From the NCBI GenBank assembly GCA_031257565.1, contig JAIROL010000226.1:1-45490 (forward strand): a stretch of 45,490 nucleotides of DNA. Reading direction: 5' to 3'. The DNA comes from Tannerella sp. GTDB lineage: Bacteria > Bacteroidota > Bacteroidia > Bacteroidales > Tannerellaceae. The position numbers were made by a program, and so were the translations under genes. Position 1 is the stretch's first letter, and each line of letters begins with the position of its first letter. Below the pieces are notes generated by a model. The model was given only the letters and a program-made list of their open reading frames with translations. It had not been told where the DNA came from and did not search any database. Shown piece by piece: positions 8,501-16,882 of this stretch.

Positions 8501-9520
8501 ATGTTTCGATTTGCACATCCTGAATATTTGTATTTGTTATTTATACTTCCCGCCTTGCTTATTTTTTACATATATATTGTAAGAGCGCGAAAAAGGGCGA
8601 TCCGGAAGTACGGGGCGCCCGAACTGATTGCTTCATTGATGCCGGAAGCATCTCCCAAACGCCAACGCCTGAAATATTTTCTTCTGTTTCTGGCAATAAT
8701 TGCGGTCATCTTTATTATTGCAGGCCCTCAGTTTGGTTCGAAGCTGGAAACGGTTAAACGCCAAGGGATCGAGGCGATGGTTTGTCTGGACGTATCAAAC
8801 TCGATGCTTGCACAGGATATTACGCCCAATCGCCTCGAAAAGGCGAAACAAATGCTTTCGCGTCTGACGGATGATTTGAATAATGATAAAATGGGACTGA
8901 TCGTTTTTGCAGGAGACGCTTTTACGCAATTGCCCATCACTTCCGATTATATATCGGCCAAAATGTTTCTTTCTTCCATCAACCCATCCATGGTATCGAC
9001 ACAGGGAACAGCGATCGAGTCGGCAATCAATCTGGCCATGCGCTCGTTTACGCCTGATGAGAGCGCCGGTAAAACGATTGTGATTATTACCGACGGCGAG
9101 AATCATGAAGGAGATGCGGTACAGGCTGCCGCCGCCGCCGCGGAAAAAGGCGTTAAGGTAAATGTCGTCGGTATCGGTCTGCCGCAGGGCGCTCCGATTA
9201 TGCTTGGCAGTAATAATAATTATATGAAAGACAATACCGGTAATGTCGTGATCACACAACTCAATGAAACGATGTGTCAGGAGATTGCACAAGCGGGAAA
9301 AGGCCTGTATGTGCGGGCAGATAATACAAATTCCGCACTCAGAGCCTTACAGAATGAACTTGGTAAAATGTCAAAATCGGAAATAGAAAGCCAGGTCTAT
9401 TCGGATTATGATGAACAATTTCCGATATTGGCATGGATAGCTCTGGTATTGCTTGTTACGGAATTCCTTACATCGGAACGGAAGAATAGATTGTTTAGAA
9501 AAGTAAAACTGTTTTCTTAA
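8501..9520 (+). CDS. batB: BatB, membrane-anchored VWA protein
   Basis: This is the second VWA protein, a paralogue of BatA with the same plan: N-terminal membrane segments (about 11-27 and 60-78), VWA domain with MIDAS DVSNSM (from about D97) and TDGENH, and a C-terminal membrane segment. I chose ATG 8501, giving MFRFAHPEYLYLL, which matches the way BatA begins (MIFANPHYLYLL). A TTG at 8492 is in frame but would add three residues only. It starts 12 bases after the batA stop. Confidence 0.93.
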   Translation: MFRFAHPEYLYLLFILPALLIFYIYIVRARKRAIRKYGAPELIASLMPEASPKRQRLKYFLLFLAIIAVIFIIAGPQFGSKLETVKRQGIEAMVCLDVSNSMLAQDITPNRLEKAKQMLSRLTDDLNNDKMGLIVFAGDAFTQLPITSDYISAKMFLSSINPSMVSTQGTAIESAINLAMRSFTPDESAGKTIVIITDGENHEGDAVQAAAAAAEKGVKVNVVGIGLPQGAPIMLGSNNNYMKDNTGNVVITQLNETMCQEIAQAGKGLYVRADNTNSALRALQNELGKMSKSEIESQVYSDYDEQFPILAWIALVLLVTEFLTSERKNRLFRKVKLFS

Positions 9521-9534
9521 TCTTCTTTGATAGG

Positions 9535-10329
9535 ATGAATATGTTGAATATAGAAAGAAAAATAGGCGTCGTATTGACTGCATTTTTATTGTGCACAGGC
9601 TCCGTTGCAGCACAAAAAGCGGAGCGTAAAAATGTGCGCGAGGGAAATAAGCAGTATAAAAAAGAGAAATATACGGAAGCGGAAATTGCGTACCGGAAAG
9701 GTATAGAAGTGAATCCACGTTCGACGGAAAGTATCTATGACCTGGGTAACGCTCTTTACAAGCAGGAAAAATACCCCGAAGCATCCGAACAATACCAGCT
9801 TATTGCCGGACAGGGAGAACGACTTCTGCGCGAAGATCCGAATAATGCGGCCCGCCTGGCGCAGGTATTTCATAATCTTGGGAATATCGGTATGAAAAGC
9901 CGGGAATACCAAAAAAGCGTCGAGGCTTACAAACAGTCGTTACGACTGAATCCGACCGACGAGGAAACCCGCTATAATCTGGCGTTAGCTCAGAAATTGT
10001 TACAGGACCAACAAGACCAAAACCAGGAGCAAAACCAGGACCAGGAGCAAGAGCAAAACCAGGATCAGGAGCAACAGGATCAACAGGATCAGAATCAGGA
10101 TCAACAACAGGATCAGAATCAGGAACAACAACAAGACCGGAACCGGCAAGAACAACAGGAGCAGGAACAAAAGACCCGGGAACAACAACAGCAAAATGAG
10201 CAGATGAGTCGTGATAACGCCCAACAGATGCTGGATGCATTCCTCCAGGACGAAAAGGATACGCAGGAAAAAGTGAAAAAGGCGCAAATGCAACAACAGC
10301 AAAGCCGTAAACAGGAAAAACAATGGTAG
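9535..10329 (+). CDS. batC: BatC, TPR protein with Gln/Asp/Asn-rich tail
   Basis: The 264-residue protein has a signal peptide (about 1-26, ending SVAAQ) and TPR repeats at about 30-150 (NKQYKKEKYTEAEIAYRKGI; FHNLGNIGMKSREYQKSVEA). Residues about 156-225 are almost only Q, D, E and N, encoded by a degenerate CAG/GAC/AAC repeat. A charged helical end follows. BatC is thought to act in the periplasm as a TPR scaffold with BatB and BatE. The polar tail is expected to be disordered and could change length by slippage. Confidence 0.88.
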   Translation: MNMLNIERKIGVVLTAFLLCTGSVAAQKAERKNVREGNKQYKKEKYTEAEIAYRKGIEVNPRSTESIYDLGNALYKQEKYPEASEQYQLIAGQGERLLREDPNNAARLAQVFHNLGNIGMKSREYQKSVEAYKQSLRLNPTDEETRYNLALAQKLLQDQQDQNQEQNQDQEQEQNQDQEQQDQQDQNQDQQQDQNQEQQQDRNRQEQQEQEQKTREQQQQNEQMSRDNAQQMLDAFLQDEKDTQEKVKKAQMQQQQSRKQEKQW

Positions 10330-10336
10330 GATAACG

Positions 10337-12220
10337 ATGACAATGAAGAATTATAAATATACGGAGAATATGAGGAAAAAGATGTTTTTTTTATTCATGT
10401 TGTTTTCTGTCGGATTATTACAGAATATAAAAGCGGAAGAAGTCACATTTAAAGGTTCTGCTCCGCCGGCAGTTGTTGTGGGAACACAATTTCAGTTGGC
10501 GTATGTGGCGAATGTATTGAATGGATCCGATCTGCGCTTACCTGCGGAGATACCGGAGAATTTTGACATATTGATGGGACCCGCTGTTTCAACGAATAGA
10601 AGTATGCAGATCATTAACGGGAAACGCGCCGGCTCTTCTACCACAACTTATACCTACGTGTTGTCTGCCAAAAAGGAAGGAACATTTAATATAGATCCTG
10701 CAACGATAAAAATAGGTAATTCCGAGTATAAATCAAACGCTCTCACAATAAAAGTCCTGCCGGCCGATCAGACGACGGCGCAAAATCAGGCGCAGGGTGG
10801 GGGAGCTCGGCAACCGGGAGACGGGGGGGCGGCTTCATCTTCCGGCATTAGTGACGAAAACATCTTTTTGCGCGTGATTGTGTCGAATCGCGACGTCTAT
10901 GAACAGGAGGGTTTCCTGGTGTCGTTCAAACTCTATACGGTATATGACATTGCCGGAGTTAACAATGTGAAATTTCCCGAATTTGAAGGTTTTCTAGCGC
11001 AGGATATAGAATTGAAAGATGTACAATGGCAGATGGAAAATTACAAGGGGCGAAATTATAATACGGCTGTGATGAAGCAAACCGTACTGTATCCGCAACG
11101 TTCCGGACAGCTCAAAATAGGAAGCGGCAGGGTCGACGCCGTGGTTCGCGTACGTAATCAATCGCGAGGCCGCAGCTTCTTTGACGACTTTTTTGATACC
11201 TATCAGAATGTAACAAAACCATTGGTTTCTTCTCCTGTAACAATTGACGTAAAACCTTTGCCTACAGGCAAACCGGTATCATTCTCGGGAGCGGTTGGCA
11301 ATTATACGATGAGTTCGGAAATAAACAAAACAGAGCTAAAAGCAAATGAGGCAATTACAATCAAACTAACGATAAAAGGAAACGGGAATATCAAGTTACT
11401 GAAAAATCCGGAAGTTAAATTCCCGAACGATTTTGAAGTATACGATCCGAAGGCGAATAATAATATCCGGGTGACGGAGGCCGGAGCAAGCGGCTCTAAA
11501 ACCATCGAATATATGGCAATCCCCCGTTATGCCGGCGATTTTGAAATACCGGCCGTGAATTTTTCATATTTTGATACAAAGGCGGGCGTTTATAAAACGC
11601 TTTCTACAGAGCCGTATAAACTGAAAGTGGAAAAAGGCGAAGGCGGTTCGGATGCTCCCGTAGTATCCAATTTCACAAACCGCGAAAGCGTTAAACTCCT
11701 CGGAAAAGATATACGCTATATGAAGACAGGGGAGGTTCATTTTATATCCAACAAAGAAATTTTCTTCGGATCATTCCTTTATGTGATGGCTTATCTGATG
11801 ATAACCATATTGTTTGTCGTGTTCTTTATCATCTACCGAAAACAAATGAAGGAAAATTCGAATATCGCTCTTGTGCGCACGAAAAAGGCAAACAAAACAG
11901 CCGTAAAACGATTGAAACAAGCGGAAAAGTTTCTCAGGGAAGATAAGGAAGAATCCTTTTACGAGGAAGTACTGCGCGCCTTATGGGGCTATTTGAGCGA
12001 TAAGCTGAATATGCCTCAATCTGAACTTACGAAAGATAATGTCGCGGCGGAACTGACGAAATATGGAGTTAATGATGAACTGTCAGGCGAGTTTATGGAG
12101 ATAATCAATACATGCGAATTTGCCCGCTATGCGCCAAGCAAAGCGTTAGGCGCGATGGATAAACTATTCGGTGAAACGATTGATGCAATCGGTAAAATGG
12201 AAAGTACGATAAAAAAATAA
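10337..12220 (+). CDS. batD: BatD, large periplasmic beta-domain protein
   Basis: BatD (BatD/oxygen tolerance family) has a signal peptide followed by several immunoglobulin-like beta domains (about 35-470), one transmembrane segment (about 479-500, VMAYLMITILFVVFFIIY) and a cytoplasmic helical tail. ATGs at 10337, 10343 and 10370 are in frame. The last has GGAG just upstream and gives MRKKMFFLFMLFSVGLLQ, the best signal peptide, so it may be the true start. The 627-residue size counts from 10337. It is the main extracytoplasmic component of the Bat complex and probably faces the BatA/BatB domains. Confidence 0.92.
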   Translation: MTMKNYKYTENMRKKMFFLFMLFSVGLLQNIKAEEVTFKGSAPPAVVVGTQFQLAYVANVLNGSDLRLPAEIPENFDILMGPAVSTNRSMQIINGKRAGSSTTTYTYVLSAKKEGTFNIDPATIKIGNSEYKSNALTIKVLPADQTTAQNQAQGGGARQPGDGGAASSSGISDENIFLRVIVSNRDVYEQEGFLVSFKLYTVYDIAGVNNVKFPEFEGFLAQDIELKDVQWQMENYKGRNYNTAVMKQTVLYPQRSGQLKIGSGRVDAVVRVRNQSRGRSFFDDFFDTYQNVTKPLVSSPVTIDVKPLPTGKPVSFSGAVGNYTMSSEINKTELKANEAITIKLTIKGNGNIKLLKNPEVKFPNDFEVYDPKANNNIRVTEAGASGSKTIEYMAIPRYAGDFEIPAVNFSYFDTKAGVYKTLSTEPYKLKVEKGEGGSDAPVVSNFTNRESVKLLGKDIRYMKTGEVHFISNKEIFFGSFLYVMAYLMITILFVVFFIIYRKQMKENSNIALVRTKKANKTAVKRLKQAEKFLREDKEESFYEEVLRALWGYLSDKLNMPQSELTKDNVAAELTKYGVNDELSGEFMEIINTCEFARYAPSKALGAMDKLFGETIDAIGKMESTIKK

Positions 12221-12231
12221 GATAGTAAGTT

Positions 12232-12993
12232 ATGCAGAATATAAATGAAAAAGTTATCGGATTATTATTGTTTTGCGTATCGTCTGTAGGCGCGTATGCG
12301 CAGGGCGCTGATATAAAAGCTGCAGAAACGGCTTATGGCGCCGAACAATACGACAAAGCGATCGAATTATATGAATCGGTACTGAAGAATTACGGCGACT
12401 CCTATGAATTATACTATAATCTCGGTAATTCATACTTTAAAACCGGAAAAATAGCCCATGCCATTCTGAATTATGAACGCGCATTGCTGATCAAACCGGG
12501 TGATGGGGACGTCCGTTTTAATCTTGAACTGGCAAAACAGCAGACTGTTGATAAAATAGAACCGTTACAGGAATTTTTTCTAAAAAAATGGTTCCGTTCC
12601 GCGCAGAATCTGATCGGAGTAGATTCATGGGCGGCGATTGGTATTGTATCCTTTGTATTGCTTATTGGTTGCCTTATCCTGTTTTTCTTTTCCAAATGGA
12701 TGCGTCTGAAGAAATCAGGATTTTATTTGGGCATCTTGTTATTTGTGGTCGTTATCTTTGCAAACGTATTTGCTTATAATCAGAAGAAAGAACTTTTGAA
12801 CCGTCGCGCGGCGATTGTTTTCACCCCTACGGTAACGGCAAAAAGCTCTCCTGATAACAGCGGTACGGATTTATTTGTGCTGCATGAAGGAACAAAAGTC
12901 TTTATTCGCAATGCCGTAGGCGACTGGAGCGAAATTGTGCTGGAAGACGGAAACATCGGATGGATAAATAAGAAAGATATAATTGTAATTTGA
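12232..12993 (+). CDS. batE: BatE, TPR and SH3-like protein
   Basis: Domains in order: signal peptide (about 1-24, ending AYAQG), TPR repeats (about 25-105, ELYYNLGNSYFKTGKIAHAI), two transmembrane segments (about 133-155 and 161-183) and a C-terminal SH3-like domain (about 193-253, ending DGNIGWINKKDIIVI). This is the standard BatE arrangement, closing the batA-E series. The SH3 fold may bind peptidoglycan or a partner protein. The next gene follows after three bases. Confidence 0.9.
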   Translation: MQNINEKVIGLLLFCVSSVGAYAQGADIKAAETAYGAEQYDKAIELYESVLKNYGDSYELYYNLGNSYFKTGKIAHAILNYERALLIKPGDGDVRFNLELAKQQTVDKIEPLQEFFLKKWFRSAQNLIGVDSWAAIGIVSFVLLIGCLILFFFSKWMRLKKSGFYLGILLFVVVIFANVFAYNQKKELLNRRAAIVFTPTVTAKSSPDNSGTDLFVLHEGTKVFIRNAVGDWSEIVLEDGNIGWINKKDIIVI

Positions 12994-12996
12994 TTT

Positions 12997-13725
12997 ATGC
13001 TTGAAAATGTGCTTGATTATGAACAAGACCTGTTTCTGCAACTGAACGGCGCTCATTCTCTATTCGGAAACCAGTTTATGTGGCTGTATTCGGGTAAAAT
13101 TGCGTGGATCCCGGTGGCCTTCCTGTTTGTTGTAATACTTTCTTGCAAAAACAGAAAACACTGGAAGGAAACGCTTCTTATATTTGCTGCAATCGCTCTG
13201 GTTATTACCTTTTGCGACCAGTTTTCGTCAGGCTTTTGCAAGCCGTTTTTTTCCCGTTTCCGACCGACGCATCATCCTGATTTTATGAACGAAGTAAAGA
13301 CCGTATTTGATTACCGGGGCGGACGTTACGGTTTTATATCAAGCCATGCGGCAAACGCATTTGGATTTGCAACGCTGACGTCCCTGATTTTCAGATATCA
13401 TTTTTATTCCGTCGTGTTGTATATTTGGGCGACAATGAATGCATACAGCCGGATTTACCTGGGCGTGCACTTTATCACCGACATCGTTCCGGGAATTATG
13501 GCAGGACTTTTTTTCGGATGGATTGTCTATAAAATGTACGTATATATACGAAGAAAAGCGATTCCGGATAAAGCCGTAAGCGCCGATATACGATGCGAAG
13601 ATACCCGAAATCTACGTAGCGGACTTAATCTCATTTTATATATCCTGATATTGACAATCGTTATGATGGCGATCATCAGTACGCTATATGCCTTAGATGT
13701 TATCCCTGCGCTGACGGTAAAATAA
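12997..13725 (+). CDS. PAP2-family membrane phosphatase
   Basis: This is a type 2 phosphatidic acid phosphatase superfamily membrane enzyme. All three catalytic motifs are visible: KPFFSRFRP (about 82-90), SSHAANAFG (about 115-123) and SRIYLGVHFITD (about 151-162), plus about six hydrophobic segments. Candidate substrates are undecaprenyl pyrophosphate, phosphatidylglycerophosphate or lipid A phosphates, and the sequence does not decide. It starts three bases after batE, so it probably shares the bat transcript. Confidence 0.88.
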   Translation: MLENVLDYEQDLFLQLNGAHSLFGNQFMWLYSGKIAWIPVAFLFVVILSCKNRKHWKETLLIFAAIALVITFCDQFSSGFCKPFFSRFRPTHHPDFMNEVKTVFDYRGGRYGFISSHAANAFGFATLTSLIFRYHFYSVVLYIWATMNAYSRIYLGVHFITDIVPGIMAGLFFGWIVYKMYVYIRRKAIPDKAVSADIRCEDTRNLRSGLNLILYILILTIVMMAIISTLYALDVIPALTVK

Positions 13726-13860
13726 TCATGTTATAGAATGATGTCGTAGAGCATATTATTGTTTTCTCATGAATATATTTGGATAATCGGAAAAATGTTA
13801 TTATATTTCGGAACATAAATGAATAAATAGACAGAGTATTAACCAAAAAGTATTTTGACC

Positions 13861-14136
13861 ATGGCGAGAACAATCACATTTAATGAACTTCGTGACATCA
13901 AAGACCGTTTGCCGGACGGTTCCATGCATTGTATAGCTGATGAATTAGGCGTCAGTGTAGAAACCGTTCGTAATTATTTCGGAGGCTATAATTATAAAAA
14001 TGGAAAAAGCTGCGGATTCCATCTTGAGCCGGGACCAAATGGAGGAATCGTTGTCCTGGACGATACGACGATTTTGGAAAAGGCGCTCAAGATGCTGGAA
14101 GAGAAAGAAAAGCCGATTTCTGTAGCAGATGCCTGA
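13861..14136 (+). CDS. Small putative DNA-binding protein
   Basis: The 91-residue protein MARTITFNELRDIKDRLPDG... has a helix-turn-helix-like stretch (MHCIADELGVSVETVRNYFG, residues about 20-40) followed by a short beta-like segment. Similar small proteins in Bacteroidota are annotated only as DNA-binding proteins. I chose ATG 13861. A TTG two codons upstream is unlikely. The preceding 135 bases are AT-rich with no gene, and a terminator follows at once, so it forms its own transcription unit. Confidence 0.7.
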   Translation: MARTITFNELRDIKDRLPDGSMHCIADELGVSVETVRNYFGGYNYKNGKSCGFHLEPGPNGGIVVLDDTTILEKALKMLEEKEKPISVADA

Positions 14137-14144
14137 AATAGGAT

Positions 14145-14185
14145 AAAATCCCGGAACAGTTCTTTCTGCAACGGGATTTTTTTTT
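14145..14185 (+). terminator. Rho-independent terminator after the small DNA-binding gene
   Basis: AAAATCCCG (14145-14153) pairs with CGGGATTTT (14172-14180), followed by an uninterrupted T run to 14185. It sits 9 bases after the stop codon. Confidence 0.85.
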
Positions 14186-14217
14186 AAAAATCAAGTCGAA
14201 TTTATTAGAAAATAATT

Positions 14218-15333
14218 ATGGAAGATAAACTTGTCACATTAGCTATTCATACTTATGAAAAGGCGCAAATTCTTAAAACCATCCTGGAGTCGGAAGGAAT
14301 GGAGGTATTCATTCATAATGTGAATCAGATCCAGCCGGTGGTGTCTGCCGGCGTGCGCGTACGCATAAAAGAAAGCGATCTTCCGCATGCTTTGCGCATT
14401 ATAGAAGCTACGCAGTTTTTTAAGGAAGACGAAGAACCGTCTGCAGATGACAATGTGAAAAAGATATTAATACCGGTAGATTTTTCCGATTACTCTATGC
14501 GCGCTTGTGAGATCGGGTTTGAATATGCAAGCCGGATCGGAGCGGAAGTTATGCTGCTTCACGCTTATTATATAGCCCTTATGCCTTCGTCATTGCTATA
14601 TCTTGGCTTGGGACAGGATGCGTTCGACGACGAATCTGTGCGCATTGCTTATGATCGTATGCAGGCTGACCTTAAAAATATGGTATCCGTCATTGATCAT
14701 AAGGTCGCATCCGGCGAACTCCCGGAAGTGAAGTATAATTATATAATCCGGGAAGGTCTTCCTGACGACGAAATAATCGCATATGCGAAAGAATATCGTC
14801 CGACGTTTATAATTATGGGAACACGCGGTAAAAATCGTAAAAATCTCGATTTAATCGGTAGTATTACGGCAGAAATCATTGAACGGACAAAAGTTCCTTT
14901 GCTGGCGGCGCCGGAAGATATAACATTTGAGAACCTGAAGGAAGTGAAAAATATAGCATTTGCCACGTCGTTTAACGAACACGATCTTGTGGCGTTTGAT
15001 CGCTTCACGAAACTCATGAACAGTTATGCGCCCAACGTCCATCTGTTCAATATCTCTACCAGTAAAGACGAATGGGATGAAATCCGTTTGACCGGTACGC
15101 GCGAGTACCTGAAGAAACATTATCCGGATATCAATATTGATTTTACCGTCCTGGATAGCGGAGAACTGTTAGACGCCGTCGATAAATTTGTTCGGGAAAA
15201 ACAGATTGACGTAATCGCATTGACTACATACAGGCGCAGCATGATAACAAAGATATTCAATCCGAGTATTGCACGCAGAATGCTTTTCCATTCGAATACC
15301 GCTCTGTTGGTTATTCCTGAGTACGGCAAATAA
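14218..15333 (+). CDS. DUF2007-like domain fused to two universal stress domains
   Basis: Residues about 1-70 resemble the DUF2007 putative signal-transducing domain (YEKAQILKTILESEGMEVFI, then VRVRIKESDLPHALRII). Two UspA-type domains follow (about 79-237 and 243-371). The first keeps the ATP-binding pattern G-2X-G-9X-G-S (GTRGKNRKNLDLIGS), while the second has lost it. Tandem Usp proteins with one ATP-binding half act in stress and dormancy responses. The fused N-terminal domain is a less common addition and may sense or dimerise. A terminator follows. Confidence 0.85.
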   Translation: MEDKLVTLAIHTYEKAQILKTILESEGMEVFIHNVNQIQPVVSAGVRVRIKESDLPHALRIIEATQFFKEDEEPSADDNVKKILIPVDFSDYSMRACEIGFEYASRIGAEVMLLHAYYIALMPSSLLYLGLGQDAFDDESVRIAYDRMQADLKNMVSVIDHKVASGELPEVKYNYIIREGLPDDEIIAYAKEYRPTFIIMGTRGKNRKNLDLIGSITAEIIERTKVPLLAAPEDITFENLKEVKNIAFATSFNEHDLVAFDRFTKLMNSYAPNVHLFNISTSKDEWDEIRLTGTREYLKKHYPDINIDFTVLDSGELLDAVDKFVREKQIDVIALTTYRRSMITKIFNPSIARRMLFHSNTALLVIPEYGK

Positions 15334-15340
15334 ATCAATG

Positions 15341-15368
15341 TACGCCGGAAAAATCTTCCGGCGTATTT
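15341..15368 (+). terminator. Terminator after the Usp gene
   Basis: TACGCCGGAA (15341-15350) and TTCCGGCGTA (15356-15365) form a perfect 10-bp stem with a 5-base loop, followed by a short TTT. It starts 8 bases after the stop codon. Confidence 0.75.
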
Positions 15369-15408
15369 CCCACCCCCCTTTCTTATTCTATTCTGTATAA
15401 TTAATATT

Positions 15409-15486
15409 ATGTTAAATATCTTTTTGTCGCTTTTTTATGGCGGTGGCAGTCGTGTCCCCGTTATGACTGATGAAGATGCAGATTAA
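15409..15486 (+). CDS. Possible 25-residue small protein
   Basis: An ATG at 15409 opens a 25-codon frame ending with TAA at 15484-15486 (MLNIFLSLFYGGGSRVPVMT, then DEDAD). It has a short hydrophobic start, a GGG turn and an acidic end. It lies between two strong hairpins in an otherwise gene-free 284-base gap, so it would need its own promoter, and I see only weak candidates. A frame this short can arise by chance. Confidence 0.25.
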   Translation: MLNIFLSLFYGGGSRVPVMTDEDAD

Positions 15487-15487
15487 A

Positions 15488-15521
15488 AAAAAGAGGGAGA
15501 CGTTTTTGTTTCCCTCTTTTT
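15488..15521. terminator. Bidirectional terminator between the Usp and TPR genes
   Basis: AAAAAGAGGGA (15488-15498) pairs perfectly with TCCCTCTTTTT (15511-15521) around a 12-base loop. A and T runs on opposite sides make it usable from either strand. It lies about 100 bases past the stop of the minus-strand TPR gene. Confidence 0.8.
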
Positions 15522-15617
15522 ACTTCGGCAAAAAGAATTAGCAGCAAAGTATCCCCTGACTTCAAGGATACTGCTTAAACGGATAATCAAATTTTCGTTT
15601 ATGAATAACAGTATTAT

Positions 15618-16862
15618 TTATTCGTTGTCGCCGTTCATAGATTCCATTTCTTTGAGTTTATCTCCCATATCAAGGTTATAGTATATACTGCGCAAAGCCA
15701 TTTTATTATCGCTGACTTCGGGATTCAGCATATATGCTTTTTCGAAATAAGGTAATGCTTTTCTGAATAATTCTTTCGCTTTTTCTCTTTCTTCATTGTA
15801 TTTTTTTACGTCGGCAATCTCATTAGCTTTATCCAGTTGAGTAACCCCCTGGTTAAAATAAATACGTCCGAGATTAGATTGAGTATCTGCATTTTCGCCG
15901 TCTAATTCGATTGATTTTATGAAGAAATCTTCAGCTTTGACGTAATCTTTCAAACCGGATTCATATACGCGTCCTGCCACATCATACAATTGAGCGTTAT
16001 TAGGATCGTTCTGTATGGCCGTATTTATATATTCGATGGCCTTTTCATTCCTGCCGGAATTAATGTAAATGTTTATCAGGTTAAGAAGGTAATAAGGCTC
16101 TTTCGGGAATAAAGCAAGACCTTCGCCAAGAACTTTTTCAAAATTTTCCGTATCTTCGGATCTCTGATATTCATCGGCAAGATACTGGAATACTTCATTT
16201 TGTTTAAAATCGATTTTGCTGGCGCGGGTCATCGCTTCTACTGCGATCGCATGATCATTAAGCTGGCTTGCAGCGATTGCCGCATAATAATTCGCATAGA
16301 TATAGTTTGAATCGATCGGGGTCGTTTCGCCGACTTTTTCTCCTTCTTTCAGCAAAGGAGCTTCCGATATAGTAATATACTGATTGAAGAAATCGTAAGC
16401 CTTCCTGTAATCTCTTTGTTCGAAAAAGTAGGCTCCGCCGTTAATATAGTAAGGTAAGTTTGCCTTCAGGATCACGCTCATATCTTTGGTATATTTAGGC
16501 TTTACTTTACCTTTTGCGTCAGGCTTTTTATCCAGTTCATACGCTTTCAGGAAGTAAGGATATATGTCATTTAGCGCGCTGTACATAATCGCTTCGTCAT
16601 ATTTCTGACCCAATATCTGTTTTGTGTTCTCCTGATCAAATTGAAGGCTTTCGATCTGGCCTGCGGTAAACCATGTCTTAGCTTCCTCTTTTGTCTCGGC
16701 ATTATCCAAAGCTCCCTTAATTGCTGCTCTCGCTTCTGTGAAGTTCGGCTTTGCATCTTTCGCTAACTTCAACGCTTCGGCTACGGCTTTTTTCTGCCCG
16801 AAAGAAACGGCCGCCACCAAACAAAGTCCAAGTGTAAATACTAATTTTTTCATCTTTTTCAA
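15618..16862 (-). CDS. Exported TPR protein downstream of gyrA
   Basis: The 414-residue protein has a signal peptide (about 1-22, ending AAVSFG) and tetratricopeptide repeats over most of the rest (examples: EKAIEYINTAIQNDPNNAQLYDVAG; KAYMLNPEVSDNKMALRSIYYN). TPR proteins are scaffolds, and no enzymatic motif is seen. It starts about 20 bases after the gyrA stop on the same strand, a pairing often seen in Bacteroidales. ATG 16862 and ATG 16853 are both possible starts. Confidence 0.85.
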   Translation of the reverse strand: MKKMKKLVFTLGLCLVAAVSFGQKKAVAEALKLAKDAKPNFTEARAAIKGALDNAETKEEAKTWFTAGQIESLQFDQENTKQILGQKYDEAIMYSALNDIYPYFLKAYELDKKPDAKGKVKPKYTKDMSVILKANLPYYINGGAYFFEQRDYRKAYDFFNQYITISEAPLLKEGEKVGETTPIDSNYIYANYYAAIAASQLNDHAIAVEAMTRASKIDFKQNEVFQYLADEYQRSEDTENFEKVLGEGLALFPKEPYYLLNLINIYINSGRNEKAIEYINTAIQNDPNNAQLYDVAGRVYESGLKDYVKAEDFFIKSIELDGENADTQSNLGRIYFNQGVTQLDKANEIADVKKYNEEREKAKELFRKALPYFEKAYMLNPEVSDNKMALRSIYYNLDMGDKLKEMESMNGDNE

Positions 16863-16882
16863 TAATTTGAGTTAATAATTCT

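Noticed and set aside
10000-10323. Long leucine-rich frame on the minus strand opposite batC
   Set aside because: It is the antisense reading of the CAG/GAC-rich repeat. The plus-strand batC has a signal peptide, TPR repeats and operon context.
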